Shown piece by piece: positions 26,867 to 35,789 of a stretch of 64,000 nucleotides of DNA. The position numbers were made by a program, and so were the translations under genes. The notes beneath the pieces are model-generated. The model was not told where the DNA came from. It did no database searches and saw only the letters and a list, made by a program, of their open reading frames with translations. Numbering within the stretch: position 1 is the stretch's first letter; each line of letters starts with the position of its first letter. This DNA comes from Marinomonas polaris DSM 16579 (GTDB lineage Bacteria > Pseudomonadota > Gammaproteobacteria > Pseudomonadales > Marinomonadaceae): contig NZ_FQVF01000004.1 of assembly GCF_900129155.1 (NCBI RefSeq), positions 62,001-126,000 of the forward strand. Reading direction: 5' to 3'.

Positions 26867-27118
26867 GTTTCTACCTATTGTTGTCTAAAAGAGATGGAAT
26901 GAAAAAATAATTGCCTATGCTCTACAATTAGTTTCAAAAGGTCAATTCTAACTGGTGTAATTCGTGGTTTTTTCTCTTGTCATCTATCAATGTCGCTAAA
27001 CGGCTATTTACACGACACACCAGCTTAAAGACATATTTTCACGAAGAAACAACAGTAATCTATGTCAGACTTCATTATGATCACAACGTTCGAATAATGT
27101 TTAAAGTAAACCAACACG

Positions 27119-28189
27119 ATGAAGAAACGATCTATTAAAGAAGAAATTAAAATAGCGACCACTTATAAGGTACTCATTTCGCTGTGTATTACTTGCCTGT
27201 CATTTGCGACCTTTGTCTTCTTTTTTCCAACCAAACACATCATTGACTTTGTTATCCCATTCTCTAATGTCTTCTTGATGCTTGGTTTACTTTGGTTCTT
27301 CTCTCGCTCTCCGGATTCGCGCGCCCGCATTACCATAAAAATTTGCGCTGCCATTGGGATATTAACGTTTATTCCTCCCGTATTATTTTTCACCATAGGA
27401 GCATGGCAAGACCAATGGCGATTAGTTGATGAATTGCCCCCTATCATTGGTATTGTCATCGCATCATTGGTAATCGGTATGATCATGCTGCCGATGAAAT
27501 ACAAAAAATACATTTTGGTGCTTTGGGGAATACTGGCGCTGCCTATATTGCATTATTTATTCAATCACCTAGATGAACTTCACACACCAAGAGGTCGTGA
27601 AATACTGTCAATGCTGATTCCTGCCAGCTTACTGTTTTACATCATTTACCCGTACCAAAATAAAATCACCCGTCATATGAATCAGGTCACCTTCGACCTT
27701 CAACGCTCAGAAGAAAGCGCATTTCGAGATTACCTAACCGATGTCTTTAATCGCCGAGGACTCTCCCATTGGCTTGGCCAACGTCATTTTGATGACAAAA
27801 TAGGCGTTTTACTTATCGATATTGATCACTTTAAAAATGTAAATGATCACTATGGTCATTCTATTGGCGACCGAGTTTTAATAGAGCTCGCTTCACGCTT
27901 ACGTACCGTTTATACCGAAGAGCACGCCATAGCGCGTTGGGGAGGCGAAGAATTTGTGATTGTGTTAGCGAATCCTCATCAAGATACGCTGAATGATATT
28001 GCTGTGTTATTTCAAACGTCTCTCAGCTCATTGCCCTACAAAGTCGTCGGCAAAGTGACCGTCAGTCTTGGCGTTTCTACCATTAATCACCATGAAAGTT
28101 TCTCGACACTGATAGAACAAGCCGATAAGGCATTATATATAGCAAAAAACAACGGCCGAAATCAGACCGTATTTTTTCCGAATACATAA
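27119..28189 (+). CDS. Membrane-anchored diguanylate cyclase (GGDEF)
   Basis: 356 residues. The N-terminal half has five to six hydrophobic segments (about residues 15-180), an unclassified membrane sensor, followed by a GGDEF domain (about 195-356). The active-site motif is GGEEF at 275-279 (ARWGGEEFVIVL), preceded by IDIDHFKNVNDHYGH with the metal and GTP contacts. The position of the inhibitory I-site (RxxD) is occupied by TEEH, so product inhibition is probably absent. It should make cyclic di-GMP at the membrane. Monocistronic, upstream of polA on the same strand. Confidence 0.9.
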   Translation: MKKRSIKEEIKIATTYKVLISLCITCLSFATFVFFFPTKHIIDFVIPFSNVFLMLGLLWFFSRSPDSRARITIKICAAIGILTFIPPVLFFTIGAWQDQWRLVDELPPIIGIVIASLVIGMIMLPMKYKKYILVLWGILALPILHYLFNHLDELHTPRGREILSMLIPASLLFYIIYPYQNKITRHMNQVTFDLQRSEESAFRDYLTDVFNRRGLSHWLGQRHFDDKIGVLLIDIDHFKNVNDHYGHSIGDRVLIELASRLRTVYTEEHAIARWGGEEFVIVLANPHQDTLNDIAVLFQTSLSSLPYKVVGKVTVSLGVSTINHHESFSTLIEQADKALYIAKNNGRNQTVFFPNT

Positions 28190-28311
28190 AACACCAGCAA
28201 CTCCCTCGTGTTTACCAATTTCCCTACTTAATTTCTCGCTTAACACTGAAAAATCCCACATAAACACATAGAATAGACCTCATATTTGCCGATTCACAAA
28301 GAGGTTCTATT

Positions 28312-31095
28312 TTGGCTACGGATTCAACAACACAAACATCCCCAATGGTTCTGGTAGATGGTTCGTCTTACCTTTACCGAGCTTTCCACGCGATTCCACC
28401 GATGCACACCAGCGACGGTCACCCAACCAACGCCACGCGCGGTGTGATCAGCATGATCCGCAGCCTAATCAAAACCTACCCAGACTCCCCTATGGTGATC
28501 ATTTTTGACGCCAAGGGTAAAACCTTCCGCGACGAGATCTACAGCGAATACAAAGCACACCGTCCACCGATGCCTGACGACCTACGCCCACAAATCGAAC
28601 CGATTCATCGCATGGTGGAAGCCATGGGCTTGCCGCTTGTTATCATCGATGGTGTAGAAGCCGACGACGTCATCGGCACCATTGCCAAACAAGTGGGCGA
28701 AGCGGGTCGCGACGTAGTGGTTTCCACTGGCGATAAAGATATGGCACAGCTGGTTACCGAAAAAGTCACCCTTGTGAACACCATGAACAACACCGTCATG
28801 GACATCCAAGGCGTGAAAGACAAATTCGGCATTCCACCAGAACTCATCATCGATTACCTCGCACTCATGGGCGACAAGGTCGATAACATCCCAGGCGTAC
28901 CGGGCGTTGGCGAAAAAACCGCCCTTGCCTTGTTGCAAGGTTTGGGCAGCATCAAAGACATCTACACACGCTTAGACGAAATCGCTGATTTGGGCTTCCG
29001 TGGTTCCAAAACCATGAAGCAAAAAATGGAAGTCAACAAAGAGATGGCCGAGCTGTCTTATACCTTGGCGACCATCAAATGCGACGTAGAACTGCCTTTC
29101 GAACCACAAGAATTGAAGAACGGCGAAGCCGACAAAGACACCTTACGCGAATGGTTCGCCAAGCTGGAATTCAAAACATGGCTATCTGACCTAGACAAAG
29201 CGCCAAGCGTAGAAACCGCCAGCGACACAGTAGGCAATGCTTCCTCAGAGCAAAATGGCCAAGTGGAAACACCGGTTAAATCCAACATCGAAGCCAACTA
29301 CGAAACCGTCTTAGACAAAGCAAGCTTCAACAAATGGCTAGAAAAAATCCAAGCCGCTGAGCTGGTTGCTTTTGACACAGAAACCACGTCCCTCAACTAC
29401 ATGGCTGCGGAACTGGTTGGCTTGTCCTTCTCGGTAGAAGTGGGCGAAGCGGCTTACATTCCAGTGGCTCACGATTACGAAGGCGCGCCAGAACAGCTAG
29501 ATCGCGCTTGGGTGCTAGAACAACTTAAACCTTGGCTTGAAGACGACAGCCAAGCGAAAGTCGGTCAACACCTAAAATACGACGCCAACGTACTAAACAA
29601 CTACGACATCACCTTGCGCGGCATCGCTTACGACACCATGTTGGAGTCTTACGTGTACAACTCCGTAAGTTCACGTCACGACATGGACACCCTTGCCAGC
29701 AAGTTCCTCGGCCACACCAACGTTAGCTTTGAAGACATCGCCGGCAAAGGCGCTAAGCAGAAAACCTTTAACCAAATCGACTTAGAGGTCGCGGCGTTTT
29801 ACGCTGCGGAAGACGCCGACATCACCTTGCGCTTGCATCGAGCAATTTGGCCAAAAATCGAAACCACGCCAGAATTGGTCAGCATTTTTAAAGACATCGA
29901 ATGCCCATTGATTCCCGTCTTGGCAAAAATGGAACAAACTGGCGCCTTGATCGACCCAGAACTCTTGCACCTGCAAAGCACCGAAATCGCGGGCAAACTG
30001 CAAGAACTGGAAATCAAAGCCCACGAACAAGCGGGCGAAAGCTTTAACCTAAGCTCGCCGAAACAGCTACAAGTTATCTTGTTCGAAAAACAAGGCTTGC
30101 CAGTTATCAAAAAAACGCCAAAAGGCCAACCATCCACCGCTGAACCTATCTTGCAAGAACTGGCGCAAGACTACGAACTGCCACGCTTGATCATGGAACA
30201 CCGCAGCCTGTCTAAGTTGAAATCCACTTACACAGACAAACTGCCAGAAATGATCCAAAAAACCGGCCGCATTCATACCTCTTACCACCAAGCCATTACC
30301 GCGACAGGCCGTTTGTCGTCGACTGATCCGAACTTGCAGAACATCCCGATTCGTTCTGCCGAAGGTCGTCGTATTCGCCAAGCTTTTATCGCGCCTAAAG
30401 GCTACAAGTTAGTGGCTGCCGACTACTCTCAAGTCGAATTACGCATCATGGCTCACCTGTCCCAAGATACGGGCTTATTAGACGCGTTCACCAAAGACGC
30501 CGACGTGCACAAAGCCACCGCAGCGGAAGTCTTCGAAGTCAGCTTAGAAGAAGTCACCACAGAACAGCGCCGCCGTGCCAAAGCCATCAACTTCGGCTTG
30601 ATCTACGGCATGTCTGCCTTTGGTCTAGCGAAACAGCTTGGCATTGGTCGCCCAGAAGCAGGCAAATACATCAAACGCTACTTCGAACGTTACCCAGGCG
30701 TACAGCAATACATGGAAAACACCCGCGAAGGCGCGAAAGAGAAAGGCTATGTCGAAACCATCTACGGCCGCCGACTGTACTTGCCAGACATCAAAGCGAA
30801 AAACGCCATGATGCGCCAAGCCGCCGAACGCACCGCGATCAACGCCCCGATGCAAGGCTCCGCCGCCGACATCATCAAACGCGCCATGATCAAAATGCAC
30901 GACTGGCTAGCGGAAACCGACTTAGACGTGAAAATGATCATGCAAGTACACGATGAACTCATCTTCGAAGTGGCTGAAAAAGACATCGACGCAGCGAAAG
31001 CAAAAATCGTCGATATTATGCAGAATAGCAGCCAGATTGATGTACCGCTGTTGGTTGAAGCTGGGGTGGGGGATAATTGGGACGAGGCGCATTAG
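28312..31095 (+). CDS. polA: DNA polymerase I
   Basis: 927 residues, essentially the E. coli length (928). The 5'-nuclease domain (1 to about 290) starts VLVDGSSYLYRAFHAIP and contains GDKVDNIPGVPGVGEKTA. The 3'-5' exonuclease is intact, with FDTETTSL placing Asp355 and Glu357 as in E. coli. The polymerase domain shows the catalytic aspartates in ADYSQVELR (near 704) and VHDELIFEV (near 881), and the O-helix in RRRAKAINFGLIYG. It repairs DNA and removes Okazaki primers. The TTG start is chosen because AGAGG lies seven bases upstream; the first ATG (28339-28345 area) would trim the N-terminus. No Spot 42 RNA gene is evident downstream. Confidence 0.97.
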   Translation: MATDSTTQTSPMVLVDGSSYLYRAFHAIPPMHTSDGHPTNATRGVISMIRSLIKTYPDSPMVIIFDAKGKTFRDEIYSEYKAHRPPMPDDLRPQIEPIHRMVEAMGLPLVIIDGVEADDVIGTIAKQVGEAGRDVVVSTGDKDMAQLVTEKVTLVNTMNNTVMDIQGVKDKFGIPPELIIDYLALMGDKVDNIPGVPGVGEKTALALLQGLGSIKDIYTRLDEIADLGFRGSKTMKQKMEVNKEMAELSYTLATIKCDVELPFEPQELKNGEADKDTLREWFAKLEFKTWLSDLDKAPSVETASDTVGNASSEQNGQVETPVKSNIEANYETVLDKASFNKWLEKIQAAELVAFDTETTSLNYMAAELVGLSFSVEVGEAAYIPVAHDYEGAPEQLDRAWVLEQLKPWLEDDSQAKVGQHLKYDANVLNNYDITLRGIAYDTMLESYVYNSVSSRHDMDTLASKFLGHTNVSFEDIAGKGAKQKTFNQIDLEVAAFYAAEDADITLRLHRAIWPKIETTPELVSIFKDIECPLIPVLAKMEQTGALIDPELLHLQSTEIAGKLQELEIKAHEQAGESFNLSSPKQLQVILFEKQGLPVIKKTPKGQPSTAEPILQELAQDYELPRLIMEHRSLSKLKSTYTDKLPEMIQKTGRIHTSYHQAITATGRLSSTDPNLQNIPIRSAEGRRIRQAFIAPKGYKLVAADYSQVELRIMAHLSQDTGLLDAFTKDADVHKATAAEVFEVSLEEVTTEQRRRAKAINFGLIYGMSAFGLAKQLGIGRPEAGKYIKRYFERYPGVQQYMENTREGAKEKGYVETIYGRRLYLPDIKAKNAMMRQAAERTAINAPMQGSAADIIKRAMIKMHDWLAETDLDVKMIMQVHDELIFEVAEKDIDAAKAKIVDIMQNSSQIDVPLLVEAGVGDNWDEAH

Positions 31096-31168
31096 GCGCC
31101 TTAAATTTTGTATTTGTAAAAATATAAGCCTTCCATCAAATTTAATTTTAAGACTAAGGACAGAATTA

Positions 31169-32164
31169 ATGGCTATTAGTGGACCCATAAAACTTAGCAA
31201 CTCTATAACTGAGGACGATTTAGAAGAGTTGGCTAATTATCTACCTGAATCATCTGTACATAGCACAATTATTGTAGATCTAAATGACTTATCTTTTATT
31301 GAAATTGGACCTTTAGCTTTCCTAATTAGCAGAATTCAACAGTGGCGCTCACAAGAAATAATCGTTGAGATTGACGCTCAATCTGCGTCATGTTTTAGCT
31401 ATTTACAACGAATTGACTTCTTTAACTGTCTTGGTATCGAGACCCCTGAACAATTCCAACGACATAGTGCTGCAGGCAAATTCCACCCCGCAGCAGAAAT
31501 AAGCAATCAATCCTCCGGACTCGCAGATAGCCTTAGTGAAAAGATAGCTGAAGCTGTAATCGGTGAGACATGCTCACAGGATGATTTCACGGATCAGCCT
31601 CCTACAGAAGGTGCATTTGAAGCAATTGCCTACTCTGTTAGTGAATTAATTAAAAACATTCAGCAGCACTCCAAGGGCAAAGGTATTGTGATATCGCAAT
31701 ACTACTTATCAAAAGGTGTAGCAAAAGTGGCAATTTTTGATGACGGAATTGGGATTAAGCAAAGTTTCATTGAAAGTGGATCAAGCTATGGTTCTAATTT
31801 GTCAAACGATATTGATGCTATCCAGCTTGCTCTTCAAGGAGAAGTATCCAGCAAACTTACAGCTTCAGGAACTAGTAACGCTGTGTATGGTGGACTACCT
31901 GATAACGCAGGTGTCGGACTAACTTTTCTAACCATGCTAGCAATACGTGCTGGCGGAGATTTCACAATTATTTCAGGAAATGGCCTCGTTTCATCTGGAA
32001 AGGCAACGAAAATTAACCAAAAAACAGTTGGAACTTTTGTTCATTTATCATTCAATAGGGCTCAGCTAGAGTCTTTCGAAATACTGCTCGAAGAAATAAA
32101 AAGAGAAGTTCTTCATCTCGATGAAGAAGAACAGCAGGAAGACTTAAGTAGCTTATTCGAATAG
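31169..32164 (+). CDS. STAS-like/GHKL ATPase protein
   Basis: 331 residues from the ATG at 31169, where AAGGA lies eight bases upstream; an open frame continues 5' into polA but that part is a shadow. Residues about 1-95 look like a STAS fold (STIIVDLNDLSFIEIGPLAFLISRI). The second half is a GHKL ATP-binding domain with N-box SELIKNIQQHS, G1 box DDGIGI and G2 box GVGLTFLTMLAI. There is no dimerisation H-box, so it resembles an RsbW/SpoIIAB-type switch kinase rather than a sensor kinase. A DUF4325/STAS-like gene follows after 12 bases. Role unknown; a partner-switching module is inferred. Confidence 0.8.
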   Translation: MAISGPIKLSNSITEDDLEELANYLPESSVHSTIIVDLNDLSFIEIGPLAFLISRIQQWRSQEIIVEIDAQSASCFSYLQRIDFFNCLGIETPEQFQRHSAAGKFHPAAEISNQSSGLADSLSEKIAEAVIGETCSQDDFTDQPPTEGAFEAIAYSVSELIKNIQQHSKGKGIVISQYYLSKGVAKVAIFDDGIGIKQSFIESGSSYGSNLSNDIDAIQLALQGEVSSKLTASGTSNAVYGGLPDNAGVGLTFLTMLAIRAGGDFTIISGNGLVSSGKATKINQKTVGTFVHLSFNRAQLESFEILLEEIKREVLHLDEEEQQEDLSSLFE

Positions 32165-32176
32165 CGGGGAAAGGAA

Positions 32177-32500
32177 ATGAATACTTATAAAATGCAAGAT
32201 CTCTTTGGCATCGTCTGTGGAGATGGAACGAAAGCTTTGGCTTTTTTGAAAGATTGTGTTTTGCCTTCGCTACAGGAAAAAGATTCCACAGTATTCGATT
32301 TTGATGGTGTTCGTGTGCTTAGCAGTTCTTTTAGCAACGCGCTCTTTGGAAACTTAGTCCTTAAAGAAGGCAAATCTGCCCTAACTCACATTAAATTTGT
32401 TAATACATCATCTCTAGTACAGTCGGAGATTAAATCTGGGATAACTTTAGGCCTAAGTAAACATTCAAAGAAGTGGCGCGCCGAGGCGGTAACTGTATAA
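32177..32500 (+). CDS. DUF4325 (STAS-like) small protein
   Basis: 107 residues. VFDFDGVRVLSSSFSNALFGNLVLKEG is the hallmark of the STAS-like DUF4325 family: a beta strand, then an SSSF segment at the position where anti-sigma antagonists carry the phosphoacceptor serine. GGAAAGGA precedes the ATG. Twelve bases separate it from the GHKL ATPase gene, so the two form one transcript. By analogy to SpoIIAA/SpoIIAB it may be the substrate or antagonist of that ATPase; the downstream target is not visible. A strong terminator closes the unit. Confidence 0.8.
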   Translation: MNTYKMQDLFGIVCGDGTKALAFLKDCVLPSLQEKDSTVFDFDGVRVLSSSFSNALFGNLVLKEGKSALTHIKFVNTSSLVQSEIKSGITLGLSKHSKKWRAEAVTV

Positions 32501-32524
32501 GTGGAAATGTCTAGCTCTTCTTCG

Positions 32525-32553
32525 AAGCCCTTGATTCCCTCAAGGGCTTTTTT
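32525..32553 (+). terminator. Intrinsic terminator after DUF4325 gene
   Basis: A perfect 10-bp stem AAGCCCTTGA/TCAAGGGCTT with a 5-base loop (TTCCC) and a T tract, 25 bases past the stop codon. Confidence 0.9.
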
Positions 32554-32617
32554 GATCAGTTTAGAACCCTTGCTAAATGTAAATTAATCAACATGTACAG
32601 TCTCTATAAATTGATTT

Positions 32618-32634
32618 GGGGCAGATGAAAATTA
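32618..32634. repeat. Direct repeat copy 1 (downstream of membrane gene)
   Basis: GGGGCAGATGAAAATTA differs at one of 17 positions from the copy at 33275-33291; the two bracket the 197-residue membrane protein gene. Similar motifs occur near REP/RAYT-type elements in some gammaproteobacteria, so a small mobile-element origin is possible. Confidence 0.55.
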
Positions 32635-32637
32635 ATC

Positions 32638-33231
32638 TTAATCCCGCCAAAACCTATCGAGTAAGTCATCCCATTTCGAGACGATCATATCCCATTTATA
32701 GCGAATTGATAGTATGGCAGCTAAAGAGAAAAACACGCTAACTTGAACCCAACTGGCTAAGCTCAAAACGTTGATGGCCATCGCAGCATCTACGAAATAA
32801 GTCAAATTGACTAACAATACTTCACTCTTACTATATTGTGGATAATCAACAAGATAGGCCTGCTCTAGTTGTGCTTGAAAAACAGTCATTTCTTTCACCT
32901 GATCAAAGGGGTATATGAAATCTTCTACATACCCAATTACTTTGGTTGACAACAAGAAGCTAACCACTGTCATAACGACCATCACCCAAGTAGATTCTGG
33001 CATAACCAGAACTTTCGTAATCAAGCCTTTTTGATCTTTGATTGCAGAGGTAATAATACAAATTACAAACATCAAAATAAAAAACATTGAAAAGGCTTCA
33101 AGGTCTGTGGTTTCCAAGTGGCTAGCTTTCCATACATACATGGAAATAGCTGTTACTAAGTAAATGACCCAGCCAAAATAGTAAGCCAACGTTAGGCTGC
33201 CTAAGTACGACATTTCATCTGAGGACTTCAT
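32638..33231 (-). CDS. Hypothetical membrane protein, unrecognised
   Basis: 197 residues that I cannot assign to a family. Hydrophobic segments lie near residues 12-33, 47-63, 80-97 and 155-175, with charged loops between, including DFIYPFDQVKEMTVFQAQLEQAYLVDYPQYS, which is predicted to be outside the membrane or in a large loop. The C-terminus ends in a basic/aromatic stretch (KWDMIVSKWDDLLDRFWRD). It has no close neighbours on its strand and is framed by two copies of a 17-base direct repeat, which suggests that gene and flanks may have moved together. Base composition is A+T-rich, like the preceding STAS/GHKL pair. Confidence 0.7.
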   Translation of the reverse strand: MKSSDEMSYLGSLTLAYYFGWVIYLVTAISMYVWKASHLETTDLEAFSMFFILMFVICIITSAIKDQKGLITKVLVMPESTWVMVVMTVVSFLLSTKVIGYVEDFIYPFDQVKEMTVFQAQLEQAYLVDYPQYSKSEVLLVNLTYFVDAAMAINVLSLASWVQVSVFFSLAAILSIRYKWDMIVSKWDDLLDRFWRD

Positions 33232-33274
33232 ACCCCCTCCTCATTGAGCGATTTAACTTTATCACGACAAATTG

Positions 33275-33291
33275 GGGGCAGATAAAAATTA
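33275..33291. repeat. Direct repeat copy 2 (upstream of membrane gene)
   Basis: GGGGCAGATAAAAATTA, one mismatch to the copy at 32618-32634 and in the same orientation, 44 bases upstream of the membrane protein start. Confidence 0.55.
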
Positions 33292-33364
33292 GGCCTTTCA
33301 TAAAGTCCTTCCAATAGAAAATCTACCAAGGACAGTCTTCGTAGTGATATAAATCAGGTATAAA

Positions 33365-33387
33365 AAAAAGAGCATCATGCTCTTTTT
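33365..33387. terminator. Hairpin with A and T runs, possible bidirectional terminator
   Basis: AAAAAGAGC and GCTCTTTTT form a perfect 9-bp stem around ATCAT. It has terminator architecture but no obvious gene ends directly before it on either strand, which suggests a vanished or unannotated transcript. Confidence 0.6.
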
Positions 33388-33832
33388 AAAATGAAAAATG
33401 ATAGTTCGTGGCAGCCCTTTAGCTCTTTGGGGTCAGGGTGACTAAACAATGTTTAGTCTAACCATCAACAATGATGTCACTGGCGAATCATTGGTAGCGT
33501 GAGAACATATGGACAATCCAGTAATGAGTCATATGTTAAGCCCTTCTACAGGATCAACTTTAGTACTGACTCCGACGTATTGCAACCGACAACAATCAGT
33601 CAATGATAAAGAACCTTCAGGTAGGATGTAAAATAACCAAGATAGTCTGATCGAAAGCTTTTTTTACCCGCGCCCCTAGTGGCTTATAACTTTCTTTGAG
33701 TACAAAAAAACTCCTAAGCAAATCAGCTACATCAAGTAGCCTCTTTGAAAGGAGCCGTGTTGCTACAACGTATATAACTGACCACTATGAAGTTCCACGC
33801 ATATATCTCCAGAATTCGGGGAAGATCAAATA

Positions 33833-34720
33833 CTATTCACGAGTACGCTGTAAGTAGATCACGTACAGTCCACTGGCAATGACAATGCCCGCTCCTACAA
33901 TGGTCCATCTGTCTGGAAGTTCGCTAAATACTAAGAAGCCAATAATGGTAGCAAACACCAATAAGCTGTAGTTGAACGGTTGTAATACCGAGGCTGGCGC
34001 ATACTCTAGCGCTTTCACTAACAATAGCTGCGCGGCGACACTCATAATCGAGATAACGGCCAATAACCCCCATTCCTGCATGCTTGGTGCTCGCCATGCT
34101 GTCACACCAAAGAGGGTTGCACACACGAAGCCGATCAACGCCATATACAATATGTTGGTATGAAAGCCATCACCCGCTGAACTCACCTGTCGAGTCACCA
34201 CGTGGTAGCAGGCAAAACACAGGGCGGCGGTTAATGGTATCAATGACTCAGGTTTGAAAACGTCCAGCCCAGGCCGAAGGATAACGAGCGTTCCGGCAAA
34301 GCCGACACAAACCGCCAACCAAGATTTCATGCTTACCCGTTCTCCTAGAATGGGGGCCGCCAAGGCAATCGCCATCAATGGGAACGCCGCCATCAACGAA
34401 TGGGATTCTGCCAAGCCAAGATAACGCAGTGCCAGATTAAAAATCGCAATCTCAGCGATGGATAATAAGGAGCGTAATACTTGTAACTTAGGGCGAACAG
34501 AACGCAATGCATGACGAATGGTGCTGGTACGTGACACCCAAACGATAGCAAACAAGGCAAATACCCAATAGCGCACTAATACCACTTGCGCCACGGACAT
34601 ATCCTGCACGAGGATTTTCGTCACGGCATCTTGTGACGCGAATACCAACATCGCCGCTAAACATAACAGCACACCTTTTCCCACTAAGGTGCGCTCCGCT
34701 TCCATTTCCAATGGGCTCAT
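33833..34720 (-). CDS. EamA/DMT-family transporter
   Basis: 295 residues with ten hydrophobic segments in two EamA repeats. The first repeat begins VGKGVLLCLAAMLVFASQDAVTKIL and contains RYLGLAESHSLMAAFPLMAIALAAPILGERVS; the second contains ALEYAPASVLQPFNYSLLVFATIIGFLVFSELPD, the paired conserved positions at the end of each half. Members export metabolites or amino-acid derivatives across the inner membrane; the substrate is unknown. Single gene with the hairpin-rich gap downstream. An ATG at 34705 is a possible alternative start. Confidence 0.9.
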   Translation of the reverse strand: MSPLEMEAERTLVGKGVLLCLAAMLVFASQDAVTKILVQDMSVAQVVLVRYWVFALFAIVWVSRTSTIRHALRSVRPKLQVLRSLLSIAEIAIFNLALRYLGLAESHSLMAAFPLMAIALAAPILGERVSMKSWLAVCVGFAGTLVILRPGLDVFKPESLIPLTAALCFACYHVVTRQVSSAGDGFHTNILYMALIGFVCATLFGVTAWRAPSMQEWGLLAVISIMSVAAQLLLVKALEYAPASVLQPFNYSLLVFATIIGFLVFSELPDRWTIVGAGIVIASGLYVIYLQRTRE

Positions 34721-34980
34721 TTGGTTATTCGCCTTTCATCGTTCGTTTAATAATCGGATTGTAGAGCATCTCAATAAAGTTGAATATCTCGACTTTGGGC
34801 TTCATTCCCAACGCTACATCGGACTAGGTTGCTATGCGTACTCTATCGAGTACTATTTATATCTAACCGATTTACCTTAAACGACCTGTTTCAGTGCAAA
34901 TCTGACGTGTTTTGCCCGTCTGTTTCGTGATGAAGTCGGTAGAATAAGTTTTACTATGATGGTTGGAGCTAGGCAGGCAG

Positions 34981-35577
34981 ATGGATTTCAATATAAAGCT
35001 TATTTTTAGTGTCATCGCCATTGTGTTGGCGATCATTGGCTTTGTGCCTTACATTGCGCTGATCTTACGCGGCCAAGTAAAGCCTCACGTGTTCTCGTGG
35101 GTGATTTGGGGCATAACCACCACCATCATTTTCTTTGCTCAACTGGAAGCCGAGGGAGGCATGGGCGCATGGCCCATTGGGTTGTCAGGTTTTATTACGA
35201 TTTTCATTGCCATTCTGGCGTATATAAAGCGTGGCGATGCCACTATCAGCAAGTTGGATTGGGGCTTTTTAATCGTGGCGTTGGCGTCGTTACCGCTGTG
35301 GTACATCACCAATGATCCCTTGTGGACAGTGGTAATTCTGACCACCGTCGATATGATAGGTTTTGGCCCCACCTTCCGCAAAGCCTACCATCGCCCCTTT
35401 GAAGAAAGTCGTGTTTTTTTTATTATTATAATTTTACGTAATGTGTGTTCCGTTGTGGCGCTCGAAGCCTACTCGGTTACCACGGTACTGTTTCCATTCT
35501 GCTTGGCAGTAGGAGCTTTGGTTTTGCTGGTTATCCTGCAGCACCGGCGCCTCGCGCTGTCTGAGCAAGCGACTTAA
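34981..35577 (+). CDS. Seven-helix-like small membrane protein, possible PQ-loop type
   Basis: 198 residues from the ATG at 34981, which has AGG seven bases upstream; a TTG 18 bases earlier is less likely. About seven hydrophobic segments are visible. The opening FVPYIALILRGQVKPHVFSWVIWGITTTI resembles the first repeat of PQ-loop/SWEET-like proteins (a P-Y pair, then a tryptophan-rich segment), and a weaker second repeat is seen near PTFRKAYHRPFEE. I do not recognise a named family. No operon partner; a DUF2256 gene follows on the same strand. Confidence 0.7.
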   Translation: MDFNIKLIFSVIAIVLAIIGFVPYIALILRGQVKPHVFSWVIWGITTTIIFFAQLEAEGGMGAWPIGLSGFITIFIAILAYIKRGDATISKLDWGFLIVALASLPLWYITNDPLWTVVILTTVDMIGFGPTFRKAYHRPFEESRVFFIIIILRNVCSVVALEAYSVTTVLFPFCLAVGALVLLVILQHRRLALSEQAT

Positions 35578-35633
35578 ATTGGATCGACGATTTTAACTGA
35601 TCCCAATCTAGTGTCATTTACGTAAATATAGCT

Positions 35634-35789
35634 ATGACTCATAAAAAACCGCATTTACCCGAAAAAACTTGCCCAATCTGCCAGCGTTCATTTGCATGGC
35701 GTAAGAAGTGGGAACGCGATTGGCAGCAGGTAAAATACTGCTCTGAACGCTGCAAACGCCAAGCAAAAAAGTCGCTTTCCTTGGCGTGA
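35634..35789 (+). CDS. DUF2256 small zinc-finger-like protein
   Basis: 51 residues, [16 protein letters not shown] onward. Two CXXC-type pairs, CPIC and CSERC, surround the conserved [11 protein letters not shown] stretch, which identifies the DUF2256 family of unknown function. Members are often near cryptochrome/photolyase genes, but none is seen here. The ribosome-binding site is weak. It is too short for most gene callers. Confidence 0.8.
   Translation: MTHKKPHLPEKTCPICQRSFAWRKKWERDWQQVKYCSERCKRQAKKSLSLA

Larger units (their letters stand above)
33232..33832. other. 600-base non-coding, hairpin-rich region
   Basis: No credible open frame on either strand. It contains the direct-repeat copy, an A/T-flanked hairpin at 33365-33387, a palindrome GACTAAACAATGTTTAGTC at 33440-33458, a second inverted repeat with arms at 33504-33514 and 33528-33537 (AACATATG/CATATGTT), and a small GCTAC/GTAGC hairpin near 33726-33740. 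It may be the debris of a mobile element or a structured RNA; I do not recognise a family. Confidence 0.45.

Noticed and set aside
28582-30986. Long antisense frames opposite polA
   Set aside because: They follow codon bias of polA, have no ribosome sites and no family features.
30953-31168. The ATPase frame is open upstream for 72 codons into the end of polA
   Set aside because: This stretch lies in polA's reading sequence in another frame; a good ribosome site at 31160 marks the true start at 31169.
31096-31168. Possible Spot 42-like RNA after polA
   Set aside because: Only a 73-base AT-rich gap precedes the next ribosome site; no hairpin or T tract of the expected kind.
33426-33460. TTGGGGTCAGGG next to a palindrome as an insertion-sequence end
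   Set aside because: No partner end or target-site duplication was found, so it is kept only as part of the hairpin-rich gap.
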